Of a stretch of DNA of 64,000 bases, positions 1 through 9,340 are shown one piece after another. The stretch covers positions 310,001-374,000 of the forward strand of contig NZ_MTQO01000045.1 in the NCBI RefSeq assembly GCF_001984155.1, in the 5' to 3' direction. Below the pieces are notes generated by a model. That model did not search any database. It was not told where the DNA came from and saw only the letters and a list, made by a program, of their open reading frames with translations. Numbering within the stretch: the stretch's first letter is position 1; each line of letters starts with the position of its first letter. This DNA is from Actinosynnema sp. ALI-1.44. Lineage in GTDB: Bacteria; Actinomycetota; Actinomycetes; Mycobacteriales; Pseudonocardiaceae. The translations under genes were made by a program, and so were the position numbers.

Positions 1-1392
1 GAGCAGGAGTTCGACTGCCTCAAGTCGGCGGCGGGCTGGGCCGCGGCCCACGACCTCGCCGGGCACACCTGGCGCATCGTGCAGGCCATGCTCACGTTCC
101 TCGACCGGCGAATCCCCGGGTACGACGGGACAGCGCTGTTGAGTGACGCGTACGCGGCCGCCGAAGCGGCGGAGGACACGCTCGGCTGCGCGTACATGCT
201 GAACTCGTTGGGCGCGCAGGTGATGAACAAGGGCGACCGGCGGGCCGCGGTCGGGTACTTCGCCCAGAGCCTGGCGAAGTTCAAGGAGCTCGGGCACGTC
301 AGCGGCCAGGCGATGGCGTGCGGCAACGTCGGCCTGATGTACGGCGAACTGGGCGAGTACGAGCAGGCCAAGGAGTACGCCACGCGGGCGTTGGTGCTGT
401 GCGAGCAACTCGGGTATGCCAGAGGCATCGCGTTGAACCTCGACAACCTCGGCGTCACCTACACCGTGACCGGTGACTACAGGAAGGCCAAGGAGTGCCA
501 CCAGCAGGCATCGAAGATGCTGTTCGTGCTCGGGGACGACCCGGCGCGCGGGACGAACGAGTACCACCTCGGCTGGGCGCTCACCCGGCTCGCCGACTTC
601 GCCGGTGCGGCACGGGCTTTCCGGACCGCGATCGTGATCTTCCGCGAGTTCGGCAACCAGCGGTGGGCCGCCGCGGCACTCGGTGACCTCGGTCTGATGC
701 TGCTGAAGGCGGGACACCCGCTGCTGGCCCGTGACATGCTGGACACGGCGCTGGTGACGATGCGCAGGATCGCGGACCCACGGGCGGACGAGTTCGAGGC
801 GGCACTATCCCAATTGGACAATGACGTGGCACTGGAGACGTTCGAGGCCCGCGATGGCTGGCCCGCGCTGAGAGAACGCCTGGCAGGCCGGGTGGCGGAC
901 CTGGCGGCGATGGACGAGGCAGTCGAGTTCGCAGTGCGCTGGCACGGCAACCAGAAGCGCCCCGCCGGTGAGCCGTACGTGGAGCACCTGCTGGAAGTCG
1001 TGACGATCCTGGCCGAAGGCGCGGGCGTGACGGACATCGACGTGCTGCGTGCCGGTGTGCTGCACGACGTCGTCGAGGACACCGACTGCGACCTGGACAC
1101 CGTCCGGGAGGAGTTCGGCGACCGGGTCGCCGAACTGGTCGGCTGGGTGACCAAGGGCGACGACCGGGAGGCGTACCTCGCGAGCCTCGCCACGGCGCCG
1201 AAGGACGCGTTGACGGTCAAGCTGGCCGACCGGATGAGCAACGTCCAGCGGCTGGGAACGCACCCGAGGCAGGCGAAACAGCAGTCGTACTACCGGGAGA
1301 CCGTGCGCACGATCGTGCCGCTCAGCAAGGGGTTCCCGTGGTTCGAGGCGTGGTACACGAAGTGGCGGGCCGAGTTTAGCCACCTTGCCTGA
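1..1392 (+). CDS. TPR protein with C-terminal MESH1/SpoT-like HD hydrolase domain (5' partial)
   Basis: The frame is open from the first base, so the N-terminus lies outside the window; 463 residues are visible. Residues about 55-260 form repeated tetratricopeptide helices with A/G-L-Y-E and N-L-G patterns, as in the C-terminal half of AfsR/NB-ARC type actinobacterial regulators. Residues about 305-460 match the small-alarmone hydrolase fold: His315 (HGNQKR), the HDVVED motif at 355-360 and Asp410 (LADRMSN) are the metal and substrate residues known from SpoT and MESH1. No synthetase domain follows, so hydrolysis of (p)ppGpp or a related alarmone is inferred. TPRs would supply partner binding or regulation. 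The gene overlaps the next, convergent gene by 17 bases. The fold assignment is firm; the substrate and the missing N-terminal domain are unknown. Confidence 0.8.
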   Translation, partial: EQEFDCLKSAAGWAAAHDLAGHTWRIVQAMLTFLDRRIPGYDGTALLSDAYAAAEAAEDTLGCAYMLNSLGAQVMNKGDRRAAVGYFAQSLAKFKELGHVSGQAMACGNVGLMYGELGEYEQAKEYATRALVLCEQLGYARGIALNLDNLGVTYTVTGDYRKAKECHQQASKMLFVLGDDPARGTNEYHLGWALTRLADFAGAARAFRTAIVIFREFGNQRWAAAALGDLGLMLLKAGHPLLARDMLDTALVTMRRIADPRADEFEAALSQLDNDVALETFEARDGWPALRERLAGRVADLAAMDEAVEFAVRWHGNQKRPAGEPYVEHLLEVVTILAEGAGVTDIDVLRAGVLHDVVEDTDCDLDTVREEFGDRVAELVGWVTKGDDREAYLASLATAPKDALTVKLADRMSNVQRLGTHPRQAKQQSYYRETVRTIVPLSKGFPWFEAWYTKWRAEFSHLA

Positions 1393-2047
1393 AGTAGAAC
1401 TCCCTGCACAGGTGGTTGTCGCGGGTTCCCTTGAAGTCGAGGAACGCGGCGATGATGACCAGGCCCTTGTTGCTGTTCGCGGCCAGCGTCGCCGAAAACG
1501 ACCCCAGGTCGTAGACCGCGTGGAACGCGGGTTCGCCCAGGTTGTCCATGTACAGCGTTGCTCGCGTTGTGCCCCAGTCGGTTGGTTCTTCGGCCGCGGT
1601 GACGTGCAGCGTGCCGCCGTCGAGCGTGAACCCGGTGATCCATTGGGTTGACGGGTTCGAGTTCACCCATTGGGCCCGCGCGCCAGGTGCCGGTCGGTGG
1701 AAGAACTCGCGGGAGTAGTGGCCCAGTCGTCCGTCGGTGAACTCCGTGTACGACTGGATGACCAGGATTCCGAACTTCTCGTTCGCGGCCAGCTCGGTGC
1801 GGATGTCGCCGAAGGCGTACCGCGCGTGGAACCCGGCCACGGTGTTGGTTCCGCTTGCCACGTAGGGGTTCGCGGGCACCGTGCCCCAGCTGGTCAGGCC
1901 GTGGCAGGTGATCCGCATGGATTCCGATACGTCCACGCGGGTGATGTACTCGGTCGACGGGTTCGAGTTGACCCACGACCCGACCAGCGCGGACCAGTCC
2001 GGCGGGACACCGGTCAGCTGCTTGGCGTCGGCTCGCGTGGTGTCCAT
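1376..2047 (-). CDS. Tandem-domain protein of unknown function (two WVNSNPST repeats)
   Basis: This 223-residue protein is an internal duplication. One copy runs from about residue 25 to 124 and the second from 127 to 223. Each copy starts with WVNSNPST, has a central (S/D)WGT motif and ends with an aromatic (R)EF(F/Y) segment. Similar W-N-x-N-P / C-D-W-G domains occur in uncharacterised secreted or biosynthetic proteins, but I cannot name a function. There is no signal peptide. The ATG at 2047 was chosen because a GGAGAA ribosome site lies just upstream. The methyltransferase upstream runs past this start by 34 bases, so the two are probably translationally coupled and belong to the same operon as the luciferase-like gene. 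Confidence 0.75.
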   Translation of the reverse strand: MDTTRADAKQLTGVPPDWSALVGSWVNSNPSTEYITRVDVSESMRITCHGLTSWGTVPANPYVASGTNTVAGFHARYAFGDIRTELAANEKFGILVIQSYTEFTDGRLGHYSREFFHRPAPGARAQWVNSNPSTQWITGFTLDGGTLHVTAAEEPTDWGTTRATLYMDNLGEPAFHAVYDLGSFSATLAANSNKGLVIIAAFLDFKGTRDNHLCREFYFRQGG

Positions 2048-2799
2048 GGGTGTTCTCCTTTCCTGGCCCAGAAAACCCTTGCCCACTCGCGGGTCGGTCC
2101 GGCCTGGCCACCGGCCAGCGGCGCCGAGCCGAGCGGGACGAACCCGGCCATGTCCAGGATCAGGTCGACCTCGCGGGGCGCGAAGTACCGGATCGGGTGC
2201 ACCTCCTGCTCCCCGGCGGTCACCACGGAGGAGCCGGAGAACATCCACAACCGGACGTCCGTCGAGTACACCTGGGCGTGCCGGTCGATCCAACCGCCGG
2301 ACAGCCGGATCAGCTGTTCGCCGCCGTCGGTCAGTACCGTGCAGCCGCCACGAACCCCGCTGCGCAGCACGGCCGCGCCGTCGAGGACGTCGAAAACCAG
2401 CATGCCGCCCGGTCGCAGGCGGCGGTGCGCGACGGCGAGCGTCTCGAACAACGCGGAGTCCGTGGTGTGGTAGCCGAACACCGAGAACATCATGATCACG
2501 GCGTCGAACGAGCCAGCCAGGTCGGCGTCGGCGGCGTCCGCCGCGATCACCTCGGCCGACGGGTACGCCGCCAGCCTCGCCTCCGCGATCGCGGCCATGT
2601 CCGGTGACCGGTCCACGCCGGTCACGCGGTAACCGGCCTTGGCGAGCAGTTCGAGGTGCCTGCCGGTACCGCAGCCGATGTCGAGCACCGACCGCACCCC
2701 GCCGCCGAACAACGCGCCCAACTGGTCCACTTCGGACTCGTAGTCCTTCGCGGCGTGCCAGCGGTCGTACCAGCGGGCGTGCAGTTCGCCGAAGTTCAC
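2014..2799 (-). CDS. Class I SAM-dependent methyltransferase
   Basis: A 261-residue class I methyltransferase. Motif I is intact (VLDIGCGTG, residues 38-46), followed by an acidic loop after strand 2 (GVDRS) and the motif around RPGGMLVFDVLDG. The N-terminal WYDRWHAAKDY resembles small-molecule N-, O- or C-methyltransferases of secondary metabolism; the acceptor cannot be read. The GTG at 2799 was preferred over a GTG at 2829 because it gives a GTGA overlap with the stop of the upstream gene. It is closely related to that upstream gene, with shared SEV(D/E)Q, RPGGMLVFDVLDG and IRYF-PRE blocks, so the two look like a tandem duplication. It probably acts in one short pathway with the flavin-dependent enzyme. 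Confidence 0.85.
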   Translation of the reverse strand: MNFGELHARWYDRWHAAKDYESEVDQLGALFGGGVRSVLDIGCGTGRHLELLAKAGYRVTGVDRSPDMAAIAEARLAAYPSAEVIAADAADADLAGSFDAVIMMFSVFGYHTTDSALFETLAVAHRRLRPGGMLVFDVLDGAAVLRSGVRGGCTVLTDGGEQLIRLSGGWIDRHAQVYSTDVRLWMFSGSSVVTAGEQEVHPIRYFAPREVDLILDMAGFVPLGSAPLAGGQAGPTREWARVFWARKGEHPWTPREPTPSS

Positions 2800-3371
2800 G
2801 TCCGGCTCGCCCAGACCAGCCGGAACCACGCCAGCGCCGGATCGGTGAACGGCTCGGCGCCGAGCTGCGTGAACCCGCAGACCGACAGCAGCAACCGCAG
2901 CTCACGCGGCAGGAAGTACCGGATCAGCCGGGTTTCCGCCGACTGGGACACGACCTGGTCGCCCATCAGCCGCCACGTGCGCAGGTCCAGCTCGTAGACC
3001 TGTTCGTCGGTCCGCACGTCGCTGCTGTGCCCGCACAGCAACGAAGCCTCCTCCACGAGGCCGCGCAACGGCAACGACGCCGTGAGCACGGATTCCCCGT
3101 CGAGGACGTCGAACACCAGCATCCCGCCCGGCCTGATCCGGCGGTGCGCCGCGGTCAGCGCGGCACGGATGGTGTCGTTGCTGATCAGGGCACCGATCTC
3201 GGCCATCATCACCATCGCGTCGACCGGCCCGGTCGGCTCGACCTCGAAGCCGCGCGCGGTCAGCGCGGGCAGGTACGCGGGGGTCCCGGTGACCGTGCCC
3301 GGGTCGAGGATCCCGGCGATCTGCTCCACTTCGGACTTGACGTCCCGCTGGAGGATCCGCAGGGGGAACAC
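2796..3371 (-). CDS. Truncated methyltransferase-like protein without the SAM-binding motif I
   Basis: 191 residues. The C-terminal two thirds align with the neighbouring methyltransferase, but the expected VLDIGCGTG is replaced by ILDPGTVTGT and part of the first Rossmann strand-helix pair is missing. The usual SAM site is therefore absent. The GTG start at 3371 shares a base with the TAG stop of the luciferase-like gene (TAGTG), and the stop overlaps the next GTG start. That tight packing argues for translation rather than decay. It may be a non-catalytic partner of the intact methyltransferase or a degenerating duplicate; the sequence cannot distinguish these. Confidence 0.65.
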   Translation of the reverse strand: MFPLRILQRDVKSEVEQIAGILDPGTVTGTPAYLPALTARGFEVEPTGPVDAMVMMAEIGALISNDTIRAALTAAHRRIRPGGMLVFDVLDGESVLTASLPLRGLVEEASLLCGHSSDVRTDEQVYELDLRTWRLMGDQVVSQSAETRLIRYFLPRELRLLLSVCGFTQLGAEPFTDPALAWFRLVWASRT

Positions 3372-4414
3372 TACGCCGTCACCCTCGGCAGGACCTCGGC
3401 GCCGAAGTACGCCATTTCCTCCAGGTCCGGGTGCCCCATGAACAGGAACCGCGTCACCCCGACCGAGCGGTACTGGCAGATCGCCTCGACGATCCCGTCC
3501 GGCGAGCCGACCAGCGAGATACCGGGCGGCCCGAGGTACGGCACAGCGCCGGTCCACAGGTAGGGCGTGACCCACTCGGAGCCCCGCGCCGCGAGGGCAT
3601 AAGTCGACTTGTAGCCAACGGAGTCCGAACGGCCACGCAACCGCCCGTGCACCCCCCGCGCCTGCTCCCCCGCCGAGGCCACGACCGCGTGCGCGGCTTC
3701 GACGGCCTCGGTGTGCGTCGGGCGGCAGATCAACGTGACCAGCAGGCCCACCTCGGTGCCGCTGTCGAGCACGGGCTGGATCCGCCGGCGCAGACGCACG
3801 GGCGCGTCCGGCAACGTGAGCAGGCAGTCCGCGTGCCGGATCGCCAGCTCGACGGCCTGCTCCGAGCTGCCACCGAGGTAGATCTCCGGCCTGCCGCCGT
3901 CGAACGAACCGCACAACCGGGCGTCTTCGACGCGGTAGTGCCTGCCTTCGAACGTCACCGGGCCGTCGCGGCGCCACAGCGCGTGGCAGATCGTCCAGAA
4001 CTCGTCTGTGCGTTGATATCGCTCGTCGTGCGTGAGGAAGTCGCCGTAGTAGCGCAGTTCGTCCGGGGCTCGCCCGGCCACGATGTTGAGGCACACGCGT
4101 CCGCCCGTGACCGCGGCCAACGTGTTGACCTGCTGGGTGAAGTACGTCGGCGACGAGATGCCCGACCGGACGGCGACCAGGAACTTGATCCGCTCGGTCC
4201 GGGTGCCGAGCACCGCCGAGTACACGATCGGATCCGGCCGCGTGAAGCCGAACGCCATCAGCACGGACTCGATCCCGCACGTCTCGGCCTGTTCGCAGAA
4301 GTCCAGGTGTGCGGCCACCTCCGGCATCCCGCTGAGCGACGTCAACGCCCGCGACCGGCGCAGCGGGTCGCCGACCGAGGACAGGCTCCACAGGAATCGC
4401 ACCCTGGACGACAT
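3371..4414 (-). CDS. LLM-class flavin-dependent monooxygenase (SsuD-like)
   Basis: A 347-residue TIM-barrel protein of the bacterial luciferase / alkanesulfonate monooxygenase family, which uses reduced FMN and oxygen. Recognisable are FWSLSSVGD-like N-terminal residues, TYFTQQVNTLAAVTGGRVCLNIVAG in the flavin region (residues about 90-115), the DEFWTICHALW helix and the GSPDGI element near the C-terminus. A flavin reductase is not encoded nearby, so FMNH2 would come from elsewhere. It is the first gene of a four-gene operon with two methyltransferase-like genes and a tandem-domain protein. Oxidation plus methylation suggests a small tailoring pathway, but the substrate is unknown. ATG start at 4414; about 75 bases separate it from the AAA gene upstream. 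Confidence 0.85.
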   Translation of the reverse strand: MSSRVRFLWSLSSVGDPLRRSRALTSLSGMPEVAAHLDFCEQAETCGIESVLMAFGFTRPDPIVYSAVLGTRTERIKFLVAVRSGISSPTYFTQQVNTLAAVTGGRVCLNIVAGRAPDELRYYGDFLTHDERYQRTDEFWTICHALWRRDGPVTFEGRHYRVEDARLCGSFDGGRPEIYLGGSSEQAVELAIRHADCLLTLPDAPVRLRRRIQPVLDSGTEVGLLVTLICRPTHTEAVEAAHAVVASAGEQARGVHGRLRGRSDSVGYKSTYALAARGSEWVTPYLWTGAVPYLGPPGISLVGSPDGIVEAICQYRSVGVTRFLFMGHPDLEEMAYFGAEVLPRVTA

Positions 4415-4489
4415 CGTCCGACGGTAGGCCAGGCGGCTACCGGTCCGGCATGGGTCAATTCTCCTAGGACAACCGCCTTCCCGTGAGGG

Positions 4490-7400
4490 TTATTTGTCCC
4501 TGATGGCCGACGCGATCGTGCCGACCTGGTCGGCGAGCAGGCCGACGGCGCCCACCGCGCGGCTCATCGGGTCCTCCTCGTCGCCGCCCAGTGCCTGTTC
4601 ACGCATGTAGGCGGCCTTCACCTCGGCCCACCGCCTGGCCTGCTCGGCGGTGAGCGTGCCGCGCAGTTCGGCGAGTTTGAGCAGGTTCGCCTCGGCTCCG
4701 GAGGTCAGCGTCTGCGCTTCGGCCAGGTAGTGGTCGCCGACCACGGCCGCCAATTCCGCGTCGTTCATCGCCGGGACGATCTTCTCGGCCAGCTTGTTCA
4801 TGTTCCGGTACGAGCCCTGCAACTGGTACGGCGGTTCGGTGCGGGACGCGTCCGCCTGGGCGGCCGAGGCGATGTACGCCTTGTTGTTGGCCAGGATCAC
4901 CTGCTGCACGGTCAGCAGCTTGCGCAGCACCGACAGGACCTGTTCCAGCTCGACCGACGAGTACGGGTGTGCCAGCTGGTCGGGCCGGACCGTGGGGTCG
5001 CCTTTCGCGAGCCGCACCAGCTTCGGCACGTCCGACCTGTCTCGTGTGGACAGCGGTGCCAGTACCGCGTTGGACGTCAACGAGTTCTCGATGAAGCTCA
5101 ACGCGAAGAGGTCTTCCTTGCCCGACAGCACGTCGCCGAGGTTCCAGACGTCGGCGCGGTTGGCCAGCATGTCCGGGATGCGGAAGCGTTGCCCTGACTC
5201 GGTGTACGGGTTGCCTGCCATGCAGACCGCGAACCGCTTGCCACGCAGGTCGTAGGTTTTCGTCCGGCCCTTCCAGACGCCTTCCATCCGGCGCTGCGCG
5301 TCGCAGAGCGAGATGAACTTCTGCAACAGCTCCGGTGACGTGTGCTGGATGTCGTCCAGGTACAGCAGGACGTTGCTGCCCATCTCCAGTGCGAACGAGA
5401 TCTTCTCGATCTCCTGGCGTGCCGTGGCGTTCGGGGCTTCCGCCGGGTCGACCGACGTCACCGCGTGTCCCAGCGCCGGGCCGTTGACCTTCACGAACAC
5501 CAGGCCGAGCCGGTTGGCCACGTACTCCATCAGCGTGGTCTTGCCGTAACCCGGCGGCGAGATCAGCAGGAGCAGGCCCATCTGGTCGGTGCGCTTCGAG
5601 TCACCGGCTGTGCCCAGCTGTTTGGCGAGGTTGTCGCCGATCAGCGGCAGGTAGACCTCGTCGAGCAGGCCGTTGCGCACGAACGCGCTCATCACCTTCG
5701 GCTGGTACTCCTCGAACCGCAACGCGAGCCGCTCGGTCGCCACGAGCTCCGCGCGCTTGCGCTGGTACGCGCGGAAAGCCGGGACGCGTTCGGTGTGGAA
5801 GGCGCGTGTCCTGGCGAGCAGTTCGTCCAGGCGGAAGGTCAGCTTGCGGTCCACGATCCTCGGGTGCGTGCCCAGCAGGCCGCCGACCGTCGCGTCCAGC
5901 GCCGCCGACGAGTCGTGCCGCGGCACGTCGTGGCACAGCTCAAGGGCGATCGCTTCGGGCAGGTCCGGGCTGGTTTCGCCGACGCTGGCCAGGAACGCCG
6001 TCAACCACGCCGAGATCAGCTGGTGCCGCTCGGCGATGCCGTCGATCGAGCGCAGGTCCTCGTCGAACTCCTTGGCTGCCTTGGCCTGTGCGCCCAGCGT
6101 CCGGCGGAAGCGCTCGACGAGCGAGCGGGCCCCCGCGCTGGTGACGAACCCGAACGGCGCGCTGGAGAGCTCCTCGAACAGGTACTCCCCGGCCAAGGGA
6201 TCCGATTCGAGTCCTTGCGCGGTCAGGAACTGCGTGATCTCGGACGTGAGTTCCACGGCCAGGTCGTCGATCGCGGACGTGTGCCCGAAGGCCGCACGGG
6301 CACGCGCCAACGAACCCGCGCGCCTCGACCACGCCGCTTTGGCCGCGTCGTCCGGTCCGTACGCCCAGAAGATCGTCGCTGCCGCACGGGCATGCGGCGG
6401 GTAGCGCAGAACGCCCGCACCCGCGCGCAAGCGCGTGATGGCTTCAAGGATCTTGGCCGCGTCGTGGTCGTGCACGCCGCGCTCGTAGCCCTCGTCGTAC
6501 CGGGTCTCGGCGATCCTCCTGACGTGCTCCAACGCGGCGTCCTCGTCCAACGGCGTGGACGGAACCTCCACTGTGGCAAGGAATTCGCCACGGTAGACCG
6601 CGGGCGTCTCGGACACGAGCAGCTGGTTCCAGAACGGCCGGGTGGCTTCGAACTCGGCGTCCACGACCGGGTCGCGGAAGTCCGTGCCGGTGATCCCGAC
6701 CGCCAGCCCGTCGTCCTGCGGCACCAGGGTCAGGTCCATGGCCTGCGTGTTCACCGCGAACACGTGCCTGCCGAGCTTGATCGCGTCGCCGCCGTCGGCG
6801 TACAGGTCGAGCCGGTCACGCAGTGAGCGGCCCGCTTCCTGGCGCGCGGCCTTGATCCGGCCGTCCAACTCGTCCGCGCGGACCTGGTCGCCCAGTGCGC
6901 GCAGGTCGTCGGCGACCGAACGCAGCCTGGCCACCATCGGGTCACCGGCGAAGTACGTGTTGACGTCGTCCAGCGTCGCCAGCTGACCGGCCCTGCGCTG
7001 CACGCTGCCCAGGATCCGGTCGGCGGACTCAACCAGCCGGTCCGCGCGACGGGCCCGCTCGTCCAGCAACGCCTGCTTGCGGGCGGAGAACGCCTCGTAG
7101 ACGTCCGTGCGTTTGGCGCCGAGTTCGGCCATGAAGTCGTCGAACTCGCCGAAGCGCGACTCCAGGTTCTCCAGCTGGAGCATCAGCCTGCCGAGGCCCT
7201 CGTCGCACTTCTGCGGGCTGTCGGCGACCGCGAGCGCACCCGTGATCGCCTGGCCGAGCAGCGCGAACTCGGCCGCGAACTCGGCACGCCCCTCGCTCGC
7301 GGCGAGTTCCCGGCGGCGTCCGTCCACAGTGGCGCGTGCCCGGTTGATCCCGCCGAGCACCTCGCCGACGCGCGACAGGATCCCGGTGCGGACGACCGCG

Positions 7401-9340
7401 TCGGCGATGTCGAGCGAACTGACCACCTGGGTGAGCAGTTCGAGCCCCTCGGCCTGGTCGGCCAGCCGGTCCTGGACCGGCACCGCCTCCGCGACGGTCC
7501 TGATCGCCGAGCCTTCCGCGACCAGTCGGTCGACTTCCTCGTGGTACCCGGTGAACGCGTCCTCGCCGCTGAGGAACTCGACCGCGCGCTGCGCGGCGGT
7601 CCCCAGTTCCTCGGTCAGCAGGGTGTTCAGTTCCTCGATGCGGGCGGTGTCGATGTACCGCATCTCCTTCAACGTGATCAGGTGGCCCTGCGCCTTGCGC
7701 AGTTCGGCCAGCTGCGACACCCAGGCGTCGGCCGTCTTCGGCGCCTCACCCCTGACCTTGCGGACCAGTGACGCGATGTCCTGATCGGACTGGGTCAGCG
7801 CCGCCGCGGCCTGGTTCGTGAGCGCCTGCACGCCTTCGAACTCGTCGAGCACCTGCTCGGCGGCGCCGCGCACCTCCGACAGCGGTGTCCGCAGATCGCC
7901 GAGTTCCTGGTCACCGAGCCAGTGGTAGTGGTCGAAGGCCCGGTCGCAGGCGGCGATCAGTGCTTCGAAGACCTCGGTGGACGGCGCCATCTCGCCGACC
8001 ATCCGGGAGATCGACAGGCAGTCCGAGATTCCCCGGACCAGGTCGGCGTTCCCGACGCGGCCGAGCGGGCCCGTCCCGCTCTCCTGTGCGGCGGCGTACG
8101 TGTCGGACAGGTACGGCGTCTGCCAGACCTGCATCGGGTGCACGCGCGTGGGCTCGTCGGACACCGCGCGGAAGACGACAAGGGTCCCGTCGTCGAACAA
8201 CGACCAGCCGTGGCACGGGATCGGGGTGCCGACTTCCTTGCGGATCACGTTGTACGGCAACAGCAGGTACTTGCCCTCGGCGCGGGCGTGGAAGACGTAG
8301 AGCACGTCCTCGCCGTTGGTCGAGCGGATCACCCGCTCGAACTCCAGGCTGGCCACGTCCGTGTCGAACGTCTTCGCGGCGCCGGTGAGCAGGTAGTAGC
8401 CGCCGGGAAAGATGATGCCATGGTCCTCGGGCAGCCGCTGGCACGCCTGCCCGATCCCGTCGAGCCGCGTGACGCTCTTGGTCTGCGTGTTGAAGACCAG
8501 GTACCGCCACTCGGTTTCCTTGTACGGCTGGATCTTCAGCAGGATCAGCGCACCGACACAGGCGTAGCACACGGCCGCGTCGGCCAGGCTTTGCAGCGGT
8601 TCGGCGACCGGCTCGGCGTAGACACCCTCGCCGGTCTCGGTGTTGTTCTCCAGCTTGATGGTCAGGTCGCCGCCGACCGTCTCGATGAACACCTCGTTCT
8701 GGATCGAGATGTGCGGGTGGCGGCCGAGCACGTGGTCTTCACGCGTGGTTTCGGTCCACTCGAAGTCGTGCGACGGCGGGAAGACGTGGTCGCGCTCGCC
8801 CCGGTTGTCCTCATAGGACAGCTTGCCGTCGGCGGCGACGAGCCAGCGCATCACCTTGATGTCGCCCGCGTTCGCTCCCGTCTGGAAGATCGCAAGCAGC
8901 TTGCCCTCGACCTTGCGCAGCTGCAGCAGCCGGGTTTCCTTGTAGTACCGGTACAGCTCGGCGAAGTCGTGCACGAACTGCGGGTCGTCGAGCAGACCCG
9001 GCAGCGCGGCGTCGTCGAACCGGAACGCGTCGCCGTCACGGACGAACGAGTGCAGCGAGAACACGTCGTCGACCTCGGTGTCCGGCCGCAGTCCGATGAA
9101 CACGTTGTACCCGAACAGCATCGAGCCGTTGACCGACACGACGTCACGCGGCACGCAGTTGTTCTCCGTGCGGATCCGTTCCGTGCCGATCAGCCGCAGT
9201 TCGGTGCCGCCGAACACCTGGACGCGCTCGGTGTTCAGCTGCTCGGCACGGGCCGCGAGCGCGGCGGCGTGCTCCGCCAGCCGCGCCCTGAGCAGCTCGT
9301 ACGTGCCCTCGTCCAGTGAAACAGGCGCGACGGTGGTCAT
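4490..9340 (-). CDS. Giant AAA ATPase of the DUF3686 / 'DNA repair ATPase' type
   Basis: A 1616-residue cytoplasmic protein. The N-terminal 600 residues fit the DUF3686-type region usually annotated as DNA repair ATPase. Helical, partly coiled-coil sequence follows to about residue 1150. A C-terminal AAA module carries Walker A (PPGYGKTT, near residue 1260) and Walker B (LLYLDDIQ, near 1325). It starts with an ATGA overlap on the flotillin gene, so the two are co-translated. Pairing with a flotillin and an NfeD-like protein points to a membrane-microdomain or envelope role rather than classical DNA repair; that is inference. No nuclease or helicase motif is visible. The family name comes from recognised architecture and is not proof of function. 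Confidence 0.85.
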   Translation of the reverse strand: MTTVAPVSLDEGTYELLRARLAEHAAALAARAEQLNTERVQVFGGTELRLIGTERIRTENNCVPRDVVSVNGSMLFGYNVFIGLRPDTEVDDVFSLHSFVRDGDAFRFDDAALPGLLDDPQFVHDFAELYRYYKETRLLQLRKVEGKLLAIFQTGANAGDIKVMRWLVAADGKLSYEDNRGERDHVFPPSHDFEWTETTREDHVLGRHPHISIQNEVFIETVGGDLTIKLENNTETGEGVYAEPVAEPLQSLADAAVCYACVGALILLKIQPYKETEWRYLVFNTQTKSVTRLDGIGQACQRLPEDHGIIFPGGYYLLTGAAKTFDTDVASLEFERVIRSTNGEDVLYVFHARAEGKYLLLPYNVIRKEVGTPIPCHGWSLFDDGTLVVFRAVSDEPTRVHPMQVWQTPYLSDTYAAAQESGTGPLGRVGNADLVRGISDCLSISRMVGEMAPSTEVFEALIAACDRAFDHYHWLGDQELGDLRTPLSEVRGAAEQVLDEFEGVQALTNQAAAALTQSDQDIASLVRKVRGEAPKTADAWVSQLAELRKAQGHLITLKEMRYIDTARIEELNTLLTEELGTAAQRAVEFLSGEDAFTGYHEEVDRLVAEGSAIRTVAEAVPVQDRLADQAEGLELLTQVVSSLDIADAVVRTGILSRVGEVLGGINRARATVDGRRRELAASEGRAEFAAEFALLGQAITGALAVADSPQKCDEGLGRLMLQLENLESRFGEFDDFMAELGAKRTDVYEAFSARKQALLDERARRADRLVESADRILGSVQRRAGQLATLDDVNTYFAGDPMVARLRSVADDLRALGDQVRADELDGRIKAARQEAGRSLRDRLDLYADGGDAIKLGRHVFAVNTQAMDLTLVPQDDGLAVGITGTDFRDPVVDAEFEATRPFWNQLLVSETPAVYRGEFLATVEVPSTPLDEDAALEHVRRIAETRYDEGYERGVHDHDAAKILEAITRLRAGAGVLRYPPHARAAATIFWAYGPDDAAKAAWSRRAGSLARARAAFGHTSAIDDLAVELTSEITQFLTAQGLESDPLAGEYLFEELSSAPFGFVTSAGARSLVERFRRTLGAQAKAAKEFDEDLRSIDGIAERHQLISAWLTAFLASVGETSPDLPEAIALELCHDVPRHDSSAALDATVGGLLGTHPRIVDRKLTFRLDELLARTRAFHTERVPAFRAYQRKRAELVATERLALRFEEYQPKVMSAFVRNGLLDEVYLPLIGDNLAKQLGTAGDSKRTDQMGLLLLISPPGYGKTTLMEYVANRLGLVFVKVNGPALGHAVTSVDPAEAPNATARQEIEKISFALEMGSNVLLYLDDIQHTSPELLQKFISLCDAQRRMEGVWKGRTKTYDLRGKRFAVCMAGNPYTESGQRFRIPDMLANRADVWNLGDVLSGKEDLFALSFIENSLTSNAVLAPLSTRDRSDVPKLVRLAKGDPTVRPDQLAHPYSSVELEQVLSVLRKLLTVQQVILANNKAYIASAAQADASRTEPPYQLQGSYRNMNKLAEKIVPAMNDAELAAVVGDHYLAEAQTLTSGAEANLLKLAELRGTLTAEQARRWAEVKAAYMREQALGGDEEDPMSRAVGAVGLLADQVGTIASAIRDK

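Noticed and set aside
1376-2905. 509-codon minus-strand frame including the WVNSNPST protein
   Set aside because: The portion upstream of 2047 overlaps the methyltransferase in another frame and is Arg-rich shadow sequence; ATG 2047 has a proper ribosome site.
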